NCBI GenBank assembly: GCA_014529385.2 | Contig: CM043953.1 | Location: forward strand, 74,570,872-74,634,871 | Length of the DNA: 64,000 nucleotides | Source of the DNA: Adiantum capillus-veneris | Lineage: Eukaryota > Streptophyta > Polypodiopsida > Polypodiales > Pteridaceae | Reading direction: 5' to 3' | Part shown: in pieces, positions 30,301 to 43,416 of the stretch | Layout: the number at the start of each line of letters is the position of its first letter | How positions within the stretch are numbered: the stretch's first letter is position 1 | Made by a program: the position numbers and the translations under genes | The notes under the pieces: model-generated | Databases searched by the model: none | Told to the model about the DNA's origin: nothing | What the model saw: only the letters and a program-made list of their open reading frames with translations

Positions 30301-33300
30301 CCTAGCTTAGGGACAAGTGTGGAGCTTGGAACCAAACCCCCCATGTAAAACCTATCATGGTTACTCCAAGTGGTAAGAAAGAATAACCTTTAAGATATAG
30401 ACTTATAGGTTGGACAAGTGGTGGACCTTAACACCCTATATTCTTAATATAAATGACATAGAGTGGAAAAAGTGATGAATCTTGAGACAAAGCCACTTTG
30501 CTACTACGATAATAGCTTGACAAGTATCAGCCCTTAATGTAAACCCCCCATGTACAAATATCCTGGGTTTAAGGTATTTCGATGAAGCCTAGCATCTTGG
30601 AAACATGGTGCAGCTTGCTTCTCTTCATTTTTCGATGGAGCCTATCTTGGGGACAAATGGATTGGAGCCAAATGGTGGAGCATCCTTCTCTCCATGTTTC
30701 AATGGACCCTAGCTTGGACAAGTGGTGGACCTTTGCTTCTCTCTATTATTTCAATAGAGTTTTCTTGGACAAAGTGGTGGACCTTGGACTCAAACCCCCA
30801 TGTAAAACCTATCATGGTCACTCCAAGTGGTGAGAAAGAATGACCTTTAAATATATAGCCTTATAGTTTGGACAAGTGGTTGGACCTTAACACCCAAATA
30901 TTCTTAATATAATGACATAGAGTGAAAAAGTGGTGAATCTTGAGACAAAACCACTCATGCTACTAGCGATAATAGCTGGACAAGTGGTGGAACTTGAACG
31001 TAAACCCCCCATGTTTCAATAGATTTAGCTTCGACAAATCGTGGAGCATCGTTCTCTCCATTTTCAATGGAGCCTAGCTTGGACAAGTAGTGGACCTTTG
31101 TTTCTCTCTAGGTTTCAATAGAGGTAGCTTGGACAAGTGGTGGACCTTGGAACCAAAACCCCATGTAAAACCTATCATGTTCACTCCAAGTGGGAGAAAG
31201 GAATAACCTTAATGATATATCCTTATAGGTTGGACAAGTGGTGGACCTTAACTCCAGATATTCTTAATATAATGGCATAGAGTGGAAAAGTGGTGAATCT
31301 TGAGAGCAAACTACTCATGCTACTAGCGATAATAGGTTGGACAAGTGGTGGACCTTGAATGTAAACCCCCCATCTACGAAATATCATGGGTTTAAGGTAT
31401 TTAGATGGAGCCTACCATCTTGGAGACACGGTGCACCTTGCTTCTCTTCATGTTTCAATGGAGCCTATCTTGGACAAATGGTGGAGCATCCTTCTCTCCA
31501 TGGTTCAATGGACCCTAGCTTGCACAAGTGGTGGACCTTTGCTTCTCTTTATGTTTCAATAGAGTTAGCTTGGACAAGTGGTGGACCTTGGAACCAAACC
31601 CCAATGTAAAACATATCATGGTCACTCCAAGTCGTGAGAAAGAATAACCTTTAAGATATAGCCTTATAGCTTGGACAAGTGATGGACCTTAACACCGAGA
31701 TATCCTTAATATAATGACATAGAGTGATAAAGTGGTGAATCTTGAGACAAAACCACTCATGCTACTAGCGGTAATAGCTTGGACAAGTGGTGGACCTTGA
31801 ACGTAAACCCCCCATGTTTCAATAGAGTTAGCTTTGAGAAATGATGGGTCCTTCTCTCCATGTTTCAATGGAGCCTAGCTTGGACAAGTGGTCGACCTTT
31901 GTTTCTCTCTATGTTTCAATAGAGTTAGCTTGGACAAGTGGTGGAACTTGGAACAAAACCCCCATGTAAAACCTATCATGGTCACTCCAAGTGGGAAGAA
32001 AGAATAACCTTTAAGATGTAGTAGCCTTATAGGTTGTACAAGTGGTGGACCTTAACACCCACATATTCTTAATATAATGACATGGAGTGGAAAAATGGTG
32101 AATCTTGAGACCAAACCACTTAGGCTACTACCAATAATAGCTTGGACAAGTGTTGGACCTTGAATGTAAACCCCTCATCTATGACATATCATGGGTTTAA
32201 TGTTTGTCGATGGAGCCTAGCATCTTGGAGACATGGTGCAGCATGCTTCTCGTCATGTTTCAATGGAGCCTATCTTGGACAAATGGTGGAGCATCCTTCT
32301 CTCCATGTTTCAATGGAGCCTAGCTTGGACAAGTGGTGGACCTTTGCTTCTCTCTCTGTTTCAATAGAGTTAGCTTGGACAAGTGGTGGAGCTTGGAACC
32401 AAACCCCCATATAAAACCTATCATGGTCACTCCAAGTGGTACGAAATAATAACCTTTAAAATATAGACTTATAGGTTGGACAAGTGGTGGACCTTGAATG
32501 TAAAACCCCATCTACGAAATATGGTGGGTTTAATGTATTTGATGGAGCCTAGATCTTTGGAGACATGGTGCACCTTGCTTCTCTTCATGTTTCAATGGAG
32601 CCTATCTTGGACAAATGGTGGAGCATCCTTCTCTCCATGTTTCAATGGACCCTAGCTTGCACAAGTGGTGGACCTTTGCTTCTCTCTATGTTTCAATAGA
32701 GTTAGCTTGGACAAGTGGTGGACCTTGGAACCAAACCCCAATGTAAAACCTATCATGGTCACTCCAAGTCGTGAGAAAGAATACCTTTAAGATATAGCCT
32801 TATAGGTTGGACAAGTGGTGGACCTTAACACCCAAATATTCATAATATAATGACATAGAGTGAAAAAGTGGTGAATCTTGAGACAAAACCACTCATGCTA
32901 CTAGCGGTAATAGCTTGGAAAGTGGTGGACCTTGAACATAAACCCCCCATGTTTCAATAGAGTTACCTTCGACAAATGGTGGAGCATCCTTCTCTCCATG
33001 TTTCAATGGAGCCTAGCTTGGAAAAGTGGTGGACCTTTGCTTCTCTCTATGATTCAATAGAGTTAGCTTGGACAAGTGGTGGACCTTGGAACCAAACCCC
33101 CATGTAAAACTTATCATGGTCACTCCAAGTGGTAAGAAAGAATAACCTTTAAGATGTAGCCTTTATAGGTTGTACAAGTGGTGGACCTTAACAAACCCAC
33201 ATATTCTTAATATAATGACATAGAGTGGAAAAGTGGTGAATCTTGAGACCAAACCACTCAGGCTACTACCAATAATAGCTTGGACAAGTGTTGGACCTTG

Positions 33301-36300
33301 AATGTAAACCCCTCATCTACGACATATCGTGGTTTTAATGTTTTTCGATGGAGCCTAGCATCTTGGAGACATGGTGCAGCTTGCTTCTCGTCATGTTTCA
33401 ATGGAGCCTATCTTGGACAAATGGTGGAGCATCCTTCTCTCCATGTTTCAATGGACCCTAGCTTGGACAAGTGGTGGACCTTTGCTTCTCTCTATGTTTC
33501 AATAGAGTTAGCTTGGACAAGTGGTGGACCTTGGAACCAAACCCCATGTAAAACCTATCATGGTCACTCCAAGTGGTAAGAAAGAATAACCTTTAAGATA
33601 TAGCCTTATAGGTTGGACAAGTGGTGGACCTTAACACCCACATATTCTTAATATAATGACATAGAGTGGAAAAAGTGGTGAATCTTGAGACAAAAAACAC
33701 TCATGCTACTAGCGATAATAGCTTGGACAAGTGGTGGACCTTGAATGTAAACCCCCATGTACAAAATATCGTGGGTTTAAGGTATTTTGATGAAGCCTAG
33801 CATCTTGGAGACATGGTGCAGCTTGCTTCTCTTCATGTTTCAATGGAGCCTATCTTGGCCACCAATGGGGATCATCCTTCTCTAAATGTTTCAATGGAGC
33901 CTAGCTTGGACAAGTGGTGGACCTTTGCTTCTCTCTATGTTTCAATAGAGTTAGCTTGGACAAGTGGTGGACCTTGGAACCAAACCCCATGTAAAACCTA
34001 TCATGGTCACTCCAAGTGGTGAGAAAGAATAACCTTTAAGATGTAGCCTTATAGGTTGGACAAGTGGTGGACCTTAAAACCAGATATTCTTAATATAATG
34101 ACATAGAGTGGAAAAGTGGTGAATCTTGAGACCAAACCACTCATGCTACTAAGGATAATAGGTTGGACAAGTGGTGGACCTTGAATGTATACCCCCATGT
34201 ACGAAATATCATGGGTTTAAGGTATTTCAATGGAGCCTAGCATCTTGGAGACATGGTGCATATTGCTTCTCTTCATGTTTCAATAGAGCCTATCTTGACA
34301 AATGGTGGAGCATCCTTCTCTCCATGTTTCAATGGAGCCTAGCTTGGACAAGTGGTGGACCTTTGCTTCTCTCTATGTTTCAATAGAGTTAGCTTGGACA
34401 AGTGGTGGGCCTTGGAACCAAACCCCATGTAAAACCTATCATGGTCACTCCAAGTGGTGAGAAAGAATAACCTTTAAGATATAGCCTTATAGGTTGGACA
34501 AGTGGTGGACCTTAACACCTAGATATTCTTTATATAATGACATAGAGTGGAAAAGTGGTGAATCTTGAGACCAAACCACTCATGCTACTAGAGGATAATA
34601 GCTTGGACAAGTGGTGGACCTTGAATGTAAACCCCCCATGTACGAAATATCGTGGGTTTAAGGTATTTCAATGGAGCCTAGCATCTTGGAGACATGGTGC
34701 AGCTTGCTTCTTTCATGTTTCAATGGAGCCTATCTTCCACAAATGGGGGATCATCCTTCTCTAAATGTTTCAGTGGAGCCTAGCTTGGACAAGTGGTGGA
34801 CCTTTGCTTCTCTCTATGTTTCAATAGAGTTAGCTTGGACAAGTGGTGGACCTTGGAACCAAACCCCCATGTAAAACCTATCATGGTCATTCCAAGTGGT
34901 GAGAAATAATAACCCTTAAGATCTAGCCTTATAGGTTGGACAAGTGGTCGACCTTAAAACCTAGATCTTCTTAATATAATGACATAGAGTGAAAAAGTGG
35001 TGAATCTTGAGACCAAACCACTCATGCTACTAGCGTTAATAGGTTGGACAAGTGGTGGACCTTGAATGTAAACCCCCCATGTACGAAATATCATGGGTTT
35101 AAGGTATTTCAATGGAGATTAGCATCTTGGAGACATGGTGCAGCTTGCTTCTCTTCATGTTTCAATGGAGCCTATCTTGGACAAATGGTGGAGCATCCTT
35201 CTCTCCATGTTTCAATGGAGCCTAGCTTGGACAAGTGGTGGACCTTTGCTTCTCTCTATGTTTCAATAGAGTTAGCTTGGACAAGTGGTGGGCCTTGGAA
35301 CCAAACCCCATGTAAAACCTATCATGGTCACTCCAAGTGGTGAGAAAGAATAAAGTTTAAGATATAGCCTTATAGGTTGGACAAGTGGTGGACCTTAGAC
35401 CCAGATATTCTTAATATAATGACATAGAGTGAAAAAGTGGTGAATCTTGAGACCAAACCACTCATGCTACTAGAGATAATAGGTTGGACAAGTGGTGGAC
35501 CTTGAATGTAAACCCCCCATGTACGAAATATCATGGGTTTAAGGTATTTCAATGGAGCCTAGCATCTTGGAGACATGGTGTAGCTTGCTTCTCTTCATGT
35601 TTCAATGGAGCGTATTTTGGACAAATGGTGGAGCATCCTTCTCTCCATGTTTCAATGGACCCTAGCTTGGACAAGTGGTGGACCTTTGCTTCTCTCTATG
35701 TTTCAATAGAGTTAGCTTGGACAAGTGGTGGACCTTGGAACCAAACCCCCATGTAAAACCTAGCATGGTCACTCCAAGTGGTGAGAAAGAATAACCTTAA
35801 GATATAGCCTTATAGGTTGGACAAGTGGTGGACCTTAACACCCAATATTCTTAATATAATGACATAGAGTGAAAAAGTGGTGAATCTTGAGACCAAACCA
35901 CTCATGCTACTAGCGTTAATAGGTTGGACAAGTGGTGGACCTTGAATGTAAACCCCCCATGTTTCAATAGAGTTAGCTTCGACAAATGATAGAGCATCCT
36001 TCTCTCCATGTTTCAATGGAGCCTAGCTTGGACAAGTGGTGGACCTTTGTTTCTCTCTATGTTTCAATAGAGTTAGCTTGGACAAGTGGTGGACCTTGGA
36101 ACCAAACCCCCATGTAAAACATATCATGGACATTTCAAGTGGTGAGAAAGAATACCCTTTAAGATATACCCTTATAGGTTGGACAAGTGGTCGACCTTAA
36201 CACACAGATCTTCTTAACGTAATGACATAGAGTGGAAAAGTGGTGAATCTTGAGACCAAACCACTCATGCTACTAGAGATAATAGGTTGGACAAGTGGTG

Positions 36301-37490
36301 GACCTTGAATGTAAACTCCCATGTACAAAATATCGTGGGTTTAAGGTATTTCAATGGATCTTAGCATCTTGGAGACATGGTGCAGCTTGCTTCTCTTCAT
36401 GTTTCAATGGAGCCTATCTTGGACAAATGGTGGAGCATCCTTCTCTCCATGTTTCAATGGACCCTAGCTTGGACAAGTGGTGGACCTTTGCTTCTCTCTA
36501 TGTTTCAATAGAGTTAGCTTGGACAAGTGGTGGACCTTGGAACCAAACCCCCATGTAAAACCTATCATGGTCATTCCAAGTGGTCAGAAAGAATACCCTT
36601 TAAGATATAGCCTTATAGGTTGGACAAGTGGTGGACCTTAACACCCAGATCTTCTTAATATAATGACATAGAGTGGAAAAGTGGTGAATCTTGACAAACC
36701 ACTCATGCTACTAGTGATAATAGGTTGGACAAGTGGTGGACCTTGAATGTAAACCCCCCATGTACGAAATATCATGGGTTTAAGATATTTCAATGGAGCC
36801 TAGCATTTTGGAGACATGGTGCAGCTTGCTTCTCTTCATGTTTCAATCGAACCTGGCTTGGACAAATGGTGGAGCATCCTTCTCTCCATGTTTCAATGGA
36901 GCCTAGCTTGGACAAGTGGTGGACCTTTGATTCTCTCTATGTTTCAATAGAGTTAGCTTGGACAAGTGGTGGACCTTGGAACCAGACCCCTATGTAAAAC
37001 CTATCATGTGCATTCCAAGTGGTGGTAAATAATACCATTTTAGATATAGCCTTATAGGTTGGACAAGTGGTGGACCTTAACACCCAGATCTTCTTAATAT
37101 AATGACATAGAGTGGAAAAGTGGTGAATCTTGAGACCAAACCACTCATGCTACTAGGGAGAATAGGTTGGACAAGTGGTGGACCTTGAATTTAAACCCAC
37201 ATATAAAAATATCGTGGGTTTAAGGTATTTCAATGGAGCCTAGCATCTCAAAGACATGGTGCATATCTTGCTTCTCTTCATGTTTCAATGGAGCCTATTT
37301 TGGACAAATGGTGGAGCATCCTTCTCTCCATGTTTCAATGGACCCTAGATTGGACAAGTGGTGGACCTTTGCTTCTCTCTATGTTTCAATATAGTTAGCC
37401 TATATTAGACAATTAGTAGACCTCGAATCTCTCCATGTTGTCTAGAGCTGAGCTTGGACAAGTGGTGGACCTTACTTCTCCCTTCCCTTA
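27360..37490 (+). repeat. ~440-bp higher-order satellite array, plus orientation
   Basis: Each unit strings together several related sub-motifs: CTTGGACAAGTGGTGGACC, ATGTTTCAATGGAGCC, CATAGAGTGGAAAAGTGGTG, and CCAAACCCCCATGTAAAACC. The anchor AGGTTGGACAAGTGG followed by CTTA recurs at about 34053, 34491, 34933, 35374, 35814, 36176, 36617 and 37056. The spacing is 438-442 bp except one shortened unit of 362. Units around 28.4-31 kb carry many more small indels than those at 33-37 kb. ORFs of 60-100 codons recur in phase with the unit and are by-products of the repeat. Confidence 0.9.
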
Positions 37491-37624
37491 GTTTACTAGC
37501 TTAAAGATCACTATGTATACTTGCTTAGATCTAACTTGAACAAGTGGTGGACTTGTATTCACACAAACTTAATTCATTACAAAAAAGTATATGCTAAAAT
37601 AACATTTGGTTTTTTTTGTTTCAG
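37491..37624 (+). other. Spacer ending in a splice acceptor
   Basis: A short unique stretch follows the array and ends in TTTTTTTTGTTTCAG at 37624, a strong plant 3' splice site. This implies either an upstream exon or a spliced 5' UTR lost among the satellites. Confidence 0.55.
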
Positions 37625-38809
37625 GAAAGATGGCTCCAAAAAAACAGGTTGCAAGGGTTGCTGTCTCATACTTGCAATGATGTTAGGAAATGGTATTTGG
37701 ACATACATGGTATAGAGGGTGCACAATTTCATAAGGTGCATCTATTTATTGCCAAAAAGGAGAATGACAGCTTGTTTGAAGATGTTGGACAAGTTGTGGA
37801 AGCATCTGTCTCTGTAGTTGATAGTCATCCAGAGGTGGAATGCATTGACATTCTAGTTCCAATGAATCTAGAATTTCAACTATCTCCAGGAGCATATGCA
37901 TTGGAGCGCATGTCTAGAAACAAAGAAGAGACAATGTTTTCTCGAGGATGGAAGTTTGCAGAATCAAATCCAAACATCACAGCAGATCAACTTCAAAGCT
38001 CCATCATTGCCACACTACAACGAAAAAAGGTGAAAGCTTCACGACCACCATCCACAAAGAAGCAAGCAAAAGTGCAAAAAGTAGAAGCTAAGCGAACTAG
38101 TTCCATTTTGGATGTAGACAAGGCATCTTTGGCATCCTCATCAACAGAGGGTTCAATGTCAAAGATGAGAATTGTGGATCCAGATGTTTTAGAAGCTGAG
38201 GCCATGAAAGGACAAGAAAAAGATACAGGTGGAATGAATAAGTACATAAATTATTTTCCTTTCCAATATAGGGAATTTGATATCCCTATTCAAAATTGTT
38301 GGCTTGCTCCTGATCACTATAATGCACGTATTATGGATAAAAAACACGCTGAAAGTGTGTTATTTGGATTTTCACGGAGTACGACCAAGCCTGCAGCATG
38401 TGCATATTTGATGCCTGTTCGAAATGCAAAATCAAAGAAGGGGACTCCTTTGGCAGTAGAAGAGGTAGAGGAGCAAAAAATTAAAGATTATCATTATTGG
38501 ATTCTTGATGGGCAGCATTCAATCTATGCTGCAAAAGTTTTGCTTCACAATGAACAAAACAACAAAGAGATCTTTGAAAGACTGATTAGCGTGTATAAAT
38601 TTAGAAAGGCTCGCATTGTTGTGAATGCTCCTCCATTTGTTGCAACTGCTATATCTGCCATTGCAAATGAGGAGGCTCAGGCATTGTATGTCAAGCAACC
38701 TTACAGCCAAATATTGAGACATTTACGGAGTCAATGGATCTTCTCAGGACGACCACCAAAGGCAGCAAGTGGAATTGCAGAGGGACATGCATCTCGTGCC
38801 GGATGGGAT
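37625..38809 (+). CDS. ParB-like (DGQHS) domain exon of a ParB-like/SET gene
   Basis: 395 open codons between the acceptor at 37624 and a donor (GATGTAAGTT) at 38810. Residues about 135-165 are Lys-rich and could be a nuclear localisation signal. Residues 290-305, YWILDGQHSIYAAKVL, match the DGxHR-type signature of ParB/Srx-fold nuclease or NTPase domains. This is a motif-level assignment. An ATG at 37630 in good context (AAAGATGGCT) lies in the other frame; losing one A from the seven-A run at 37638-37644 would place it in frame, so the true start may be here. The gene continues through two more exons to a SET domain. Confidence 0.6.
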
Positions 38810-38893
38810 GTAAGTTATTTTCTTTGTCTTTTTGATAGTGTTTAATTAACAAATCTTGCTCAATAGTTTAATTATTTCTCTATTTCTTTTTAG
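38810..38893 (+). other. Intron 1 of the ParB-like/SET gene
   Basis: 84 bases, GTAAGT to TTTTTAG, T-rich and phase 0. The joined protein reads ...SRAGWD then AFLRLARMSA.... Both ends are canonical plant splice sites. Confidence 0.8.
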
Positions 38894-40275
38894 GCTTTTC
38901 TTCGATTGGCAAGAATGAGTGCAGCAGCAAGTTGGATTGCTAAACAGGCACACATGGTCACGTACTCTGATTTAGTTTATGATTGCTGGATAGAAATCAT
39001 TGAAAATCTAGAAGAGGAGAATAAGAAACCCCCAACAACTGTATTTAGATACCTTTGTGGCCTTGAGGAATCAGAGGTAAAGACTATTCAAGAAGAGATT
39101 AGAGATGAGAAGATTTTACTGTCAAAGAGTGCAAAGGATGGTGATGCAACTGACATGTATGATCGAATCAAGCAGTTGAAGCAAGACAAATTGATTCAAG
39201 ATGCACTTCTTGAAGGCTTCAACAATTTGAATGAGTCTTCACCATGTAAAGACTGGGAGGAGGTGGTCAAAATGTATAACATCAATGATGTTGTTTATAA
39301 AACAATTTTAATGCTATGCGAGGAATGGATCAAATCTAGTTTGACGCGTGGAACAAAGAAAATGGCTTTTCCAGATGGAGCAATAAAATACATGCAATGG
39401 GCAATTCACCTTCAAAAGGAGAAAACTGAGCCTAGAGATTTGCCATGGTCAATCTATGTGGTGAGCCTACAAATGGAAGGCAATCTCTACTTGATGCGCC
39501 ACTTCAATAATAAAGTGCCTATTGGCTTATGTGTTTTAGATATGACAAAAAACGTTGGAGGCAATTTGAAGTGGAGTGAGGAGACATTTAACAATGCTTT
39601 GGATGGGATCTTGGCTATTGCTGGAGGGTCAACAGATCCTGGATTTGTCTTTCTTGCATTTGTGGATTTCACTAACTTCACAAAATTGCAATGTGCCTTT
39701 CACGCCATGGGAGATAATCTGAGCTACCATTGTTGTGGTGCATTGCATCACTTTCCATCAGCTCCTTGCAAAGGAGCAATTCAATTCCTAACAGTTATTG
39801 CCTTCTTGGGACAAGGCAATGCATTTGAAGACCTGAGAAGAAGATCAGAGGAACATCCCATGCCAATTGATTGTTCTCTTCTTCAAGTAGCAGATAACGA
39901 TATGTCAGATTTGCAATATTTGGAGGCCAAAAAAAGAGCTTTGGTCAAGCACTACATTCGTACATATTGTTTTGAAGACCGCAAGCTTGTTGATGTTTTT
40001 GGTGATGGCTCCTTGGTTGCACAAGAAGGAATACAACAGAAAAAAGAAGTTATATGCTTAATTGATAGTGTGGAGGAGGCAAAAAACGTGGAGACCATGC
40101 TGCTAGACTTTGTTAAGTCTCATGAAGATATAGAAAAATGGGCTGGACTTCAACAATCCACTTCGCAATCAGGATGACATTGTGCCTGTTACAGAGGAGT
40201 GCTCTCCACAAAGAGAAGAAGAAGAACAACAACAACATCCTCTGTCAATGGAGGACTTTTTGGAAATGGAGACAC
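38894..40275 (+). CDS. Middle exon: possible amino-methyltransferase-like region
   Basis: The exon opens with AFLRLARMSAAASW and stays open to a stop at 40175. It contains IGLCVLDMTKNVGGNLKW (about 611), FVFLAFVDFTNFTKL, and VDVFGDGSLVAQEGIQQKK (about 760), followed by VICLIDS. The last resembles a SAM-binding motif I, and the order catalytic-like strand then motif I fits beta-type amino-methyltransferases, often fused to ParB domains in prokaryotes. The catalytic DPPY-like motif is replaced by DMTK, so activity is doubtful and the assignment is inference. Reading past the stop needs one base: an extra A in the five-A run at 40134-40138 would extend the frame through NGLDFNNPL to SMEDFLEMET and a donor (CACGTATGT) at 40276. 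Confidence 0.5.
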
Positions 40276-42859
40276 GTATGTTTTGAGTTTCTTGTGCATG
40301 TTAGTGTTTCTTGTTACTGATTTGATACTCTTAATGTTAGATTTTGCTTTATATAGTATTGATTGAGTTTGTATTTTTTATCTCAAGCATTCAAGGTTTG
40401 AATGTAAATAATAAATTACTTGAGTTTTTGAATGGTGGATCTTTAGACTAAAACTATAACATTTAATACTCACAAAGACTTAATTACTTAAGAGCTTGAA
40501 CTCAATAAGTTTTGGACCTTTTATCAATACCCCCTTGATATGATACATTAGATCGTAGCATGGTTAAATGGTGATGCTTCATAAATTGAACCTAGCTTAG
40601 ACAGGTGTTGGAGCCTAAATTTAAACTAACCTTGCTAGAAGGGAGCTTATGTTTGGACTTTGAGAACTAGCATAAGTAATCAATTAGAGCATAGATTAGA
40701 CATGTGGTGGTGGCCTTAGAGACCAAAATCTTAATGAGCTTGGAAAGGTATTTAAGTACTGCAATTTACTTAGTTTTAGTACTCATTAAAGGCATAGCTT
40801 GACAAAAGGTGGACCTTACATGGATCCTAATTTCAAGAGGTGTGGTAGACCTTCAAACAAGCTCATATAGCTTGGACATGTGGTGGACCTTGCATGAGAC
40901 TAGTTTAGACAAGTGTGGTACACCTTGTAACCAACACCCATTTGTTATATTAGCTTGGACAAGTGGTGGACCTTGCTTTTATGTTTCAATGGAGCATATT
41001 TTGGACAGGTGGTAGACCTTGTTTCTCTCCATGCTTCAATGGAGAGAAACATTAGCTTGGACAAGTGGTGGACCTTGTTTTTATGTTTTAAAGGAGCATA
41101 TTTCGGACAAGTGGTAGACATTGTTTCTCTCCATGGTTCAATGGAACCCACCTTAGACAAGTGAAGTACCTTGAAACCAAACCCCCATAATACAACCTAC
41201 TAAATAGGTTGGAAAATTGGTGGTATATGAAACCATCCATGATAGAGCATAGTATAGGTGAAAACGTAGTGGTCCTTATATCAATTACCCATGCATAGCT
41301 TGGACAAGTGGTGGACCTTGATTCTCTCTATGTTTCAATGGATCCTATCTTGGACTATAGATATATCTTACTTATTTCCATGCTTCAATGGATTGTAGCT
41401 TGGATAAGGAGTGGACCTTCAAACAAAACTCCACAGCATAGCATATATTAACAATTCATGGGTTTTATAGAGATTTTCTTGCCTATTTTGGAGAGTTGGT
41501 ACACCTTTATTCTCCATTCTTCAATGGATCTGAGGTTGGACAAGCGGAGCTGGAGAAGTGGTCAACCTTAAAATGAAACCTCCCATGCTACAACCCATCA
41601 TAGATCGTATATGTAGTGGACCTTGAAACTCTTTTATGTCCCTAGCTTAGAGAAGCATTGCACTCTTTATTATCTCCATACATGAAGGCAAGGTTGGACA
41701 AGTGGTGGACCTTCAAACCAGAATCTCTATGCAATAATAGGCAAGTGGTGGAGCTTGTTTTCTCCATGTTCCAATGGAGCCTAGCTTAGACAAACAATGG
41801 AGCTTGCTTCTCTCCATGTTTCAATGGATCCTAGCTTAGAAAAGTGGTGGAGCTTTGCTTCTCTCCATGTTCCAATGGACCATAGCTTAGACAAGTGGTA
41901 GACCTTGAAAAAACCCCCGTATACAACATATTATGGGGTTTTCATGTTTCAATGGCACCTAGCTTGGAAAAATGGTAGAGCTTGCTTCTCTTTATGTTTC
42001 AATGGATCCAATCTTAGCCAAGTGGTGGACCTTGAAACAAGAATCCCCCCCCCATGTACAACGTATTATGGGTTTTGAAAGCACTGGGAGAAAATAATAG
42101 CTTTGATAAGTGGTGGACCTTGCTTCTCTCCATGCTTCAATGGAGCCGAGGTTGGACACATGTTGGAGAGAAGATGGTTGCCCATGAAATAAGACCATGC
42201 ATGCTATAATCAATCATATGTTGTACACATGGTGGACCTTGCAATTGTTTTATATGCCTAACTTGGACAAGTGGAGGACCCTTGATTACCTCCAGATATC
42301 AACAACAAGCCAAGTTTGGACAAGTGTAGTACCACCAAACCAGAATCTCTATGCTACAATAGAGTATAGGTAGGACACGCAGTGAACCTTGATATCAAAC
42401 CATCCATGCTACTAGAGATGATAGGTTTCACATGTGGTGGAACCTTGTATCAATGTTCTATGTGTAGTTTTTGACTAGTGATAGACCTTGAAACTAATCC
42501 CTCTAGGCTACAAGAAAAAAGAGATGGATGAGGAGGCTAGACTACTTTTGTTGCATCAATGCATCCCATGTTACCACATATACTATAGGGTTCTTGGATA
42601 AGTGTTGGATCTTGTGTCAATGCTCCATGTCTAGCTTGGACAAGTGGTGGACATTGGTTCTCTCTATGCTTCAAATGGGCAATAGATTGGAGACACAGTG
42701 GCCTTTTTTTCCAATGATTTTATTTTTTGGAAACCTTGGAGGCACCATGTAAGAGGCACTCTAAGTCTTCCATACAATAGACCTATTGGACTATAAAATA
42801 ATGATATCTTTCTTTGATATTGTCATTATTTTATGCATAATATTTTCTTCTTTTTGCAG
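40276..42859 (+). other. Intron 2, largely filled with satellite
   Basis: The donor GTATGT at 40276 and acceptor TTTTTGCAG at 42859 define a 2584-base intron joining ATG GAG ACA C to AC ACA AAG in frame. From about 40800 to 42720 it is packed with diverged plus-orientation GGACAAGTGGTGGACC motifs. It contains no gene. Confidence 0.65.
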
Positions 42860-43416
42860 ACACAAAGGAGTTAAGTGATATAAAAACTAGATGTATTTCA
42901 CACTATGATTGGCATGAAGATCCTTTTGGGACACCAACTTTTCCTATTCCCAAAGATGTAATTTTCCATATTAATGGTGTGGATTTTGAAGTGCGACTTT
43001 CATGAATTGAAGGAGCTGGTTATGGGCTATTTGTGCATACTACCCTAGAAAGTGGTTTGACTATTCTAAACTATGGAGGGCATAAGTATAGATTTCAAGA
43101 CTGGAAAAAGATACGCAAATTTTTTCCAAGAGCTTATAAATATTCTCTTCTAGAGGATCCAAACATAGAAGAAGAAGAAGATCAATCATACATTATTGGT
43201 TGTGTAGAAGAAGGAAACGTGTCGGGCTATATAAATAGTTCTCACAGTACAAATGTCTGTCCCAACGTACGCTATACATTTGATCCAAATTTGCCACCTT
43301 GGCATAAATGCACCTCTTCACACATCAAGTCAGAAGAATATGGCCATGTATGCATTGAGACTATTTGTCAAGTTGAAGCAGGAGAAGAGTTGTTTGTTGA
43401 CTATAACTTTACTTGA
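42860..43416 (+). CDS. SET-domain exon, interrupted by one TGA
   Basis: After the acceptor at 42859 the frame runs to a stop at 43414-43416. It encodes a SET domain, the lysine-methyltransferase fold. IEGAGYGLFVHTTLESG is the first SET strand, GNVSGYINSSHSTNVCPN corresponds to the RYINHSC-like SAM/pseudoknot motif, and AGEELFVDYNF to the GEEL-x-x-DY motif. No post-SET cysteines follow. An in-frame TGA at 43003-43005 lies just before IEGAG; CGA or AGA mutated to TGA is the simplest explanation. Without it, this would be the C-terminus of the ParB-like protein. Either the gene is decaying or the base call is wrong. Confidence 0.65.

Noticed and set aside
31337..36997. Series of 60-99-codon plus-strand ORFs with DKWWTL, FQWSLASWRHG and SLDKWWTFASLYVSIE text
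   Set aside because: They recur in phase with the 440-bp satellite and break in units with indels. They are by-products of the repeat and show no start context or domain, so they were not called as genes.
27360..37490. CRISPR-like regular short repeats
   Set aside because: The intervals between motifs are themselves repeated from unit to unit rather than unique, and the setting is plainly eukaryotic. It is a higher-order satellite.
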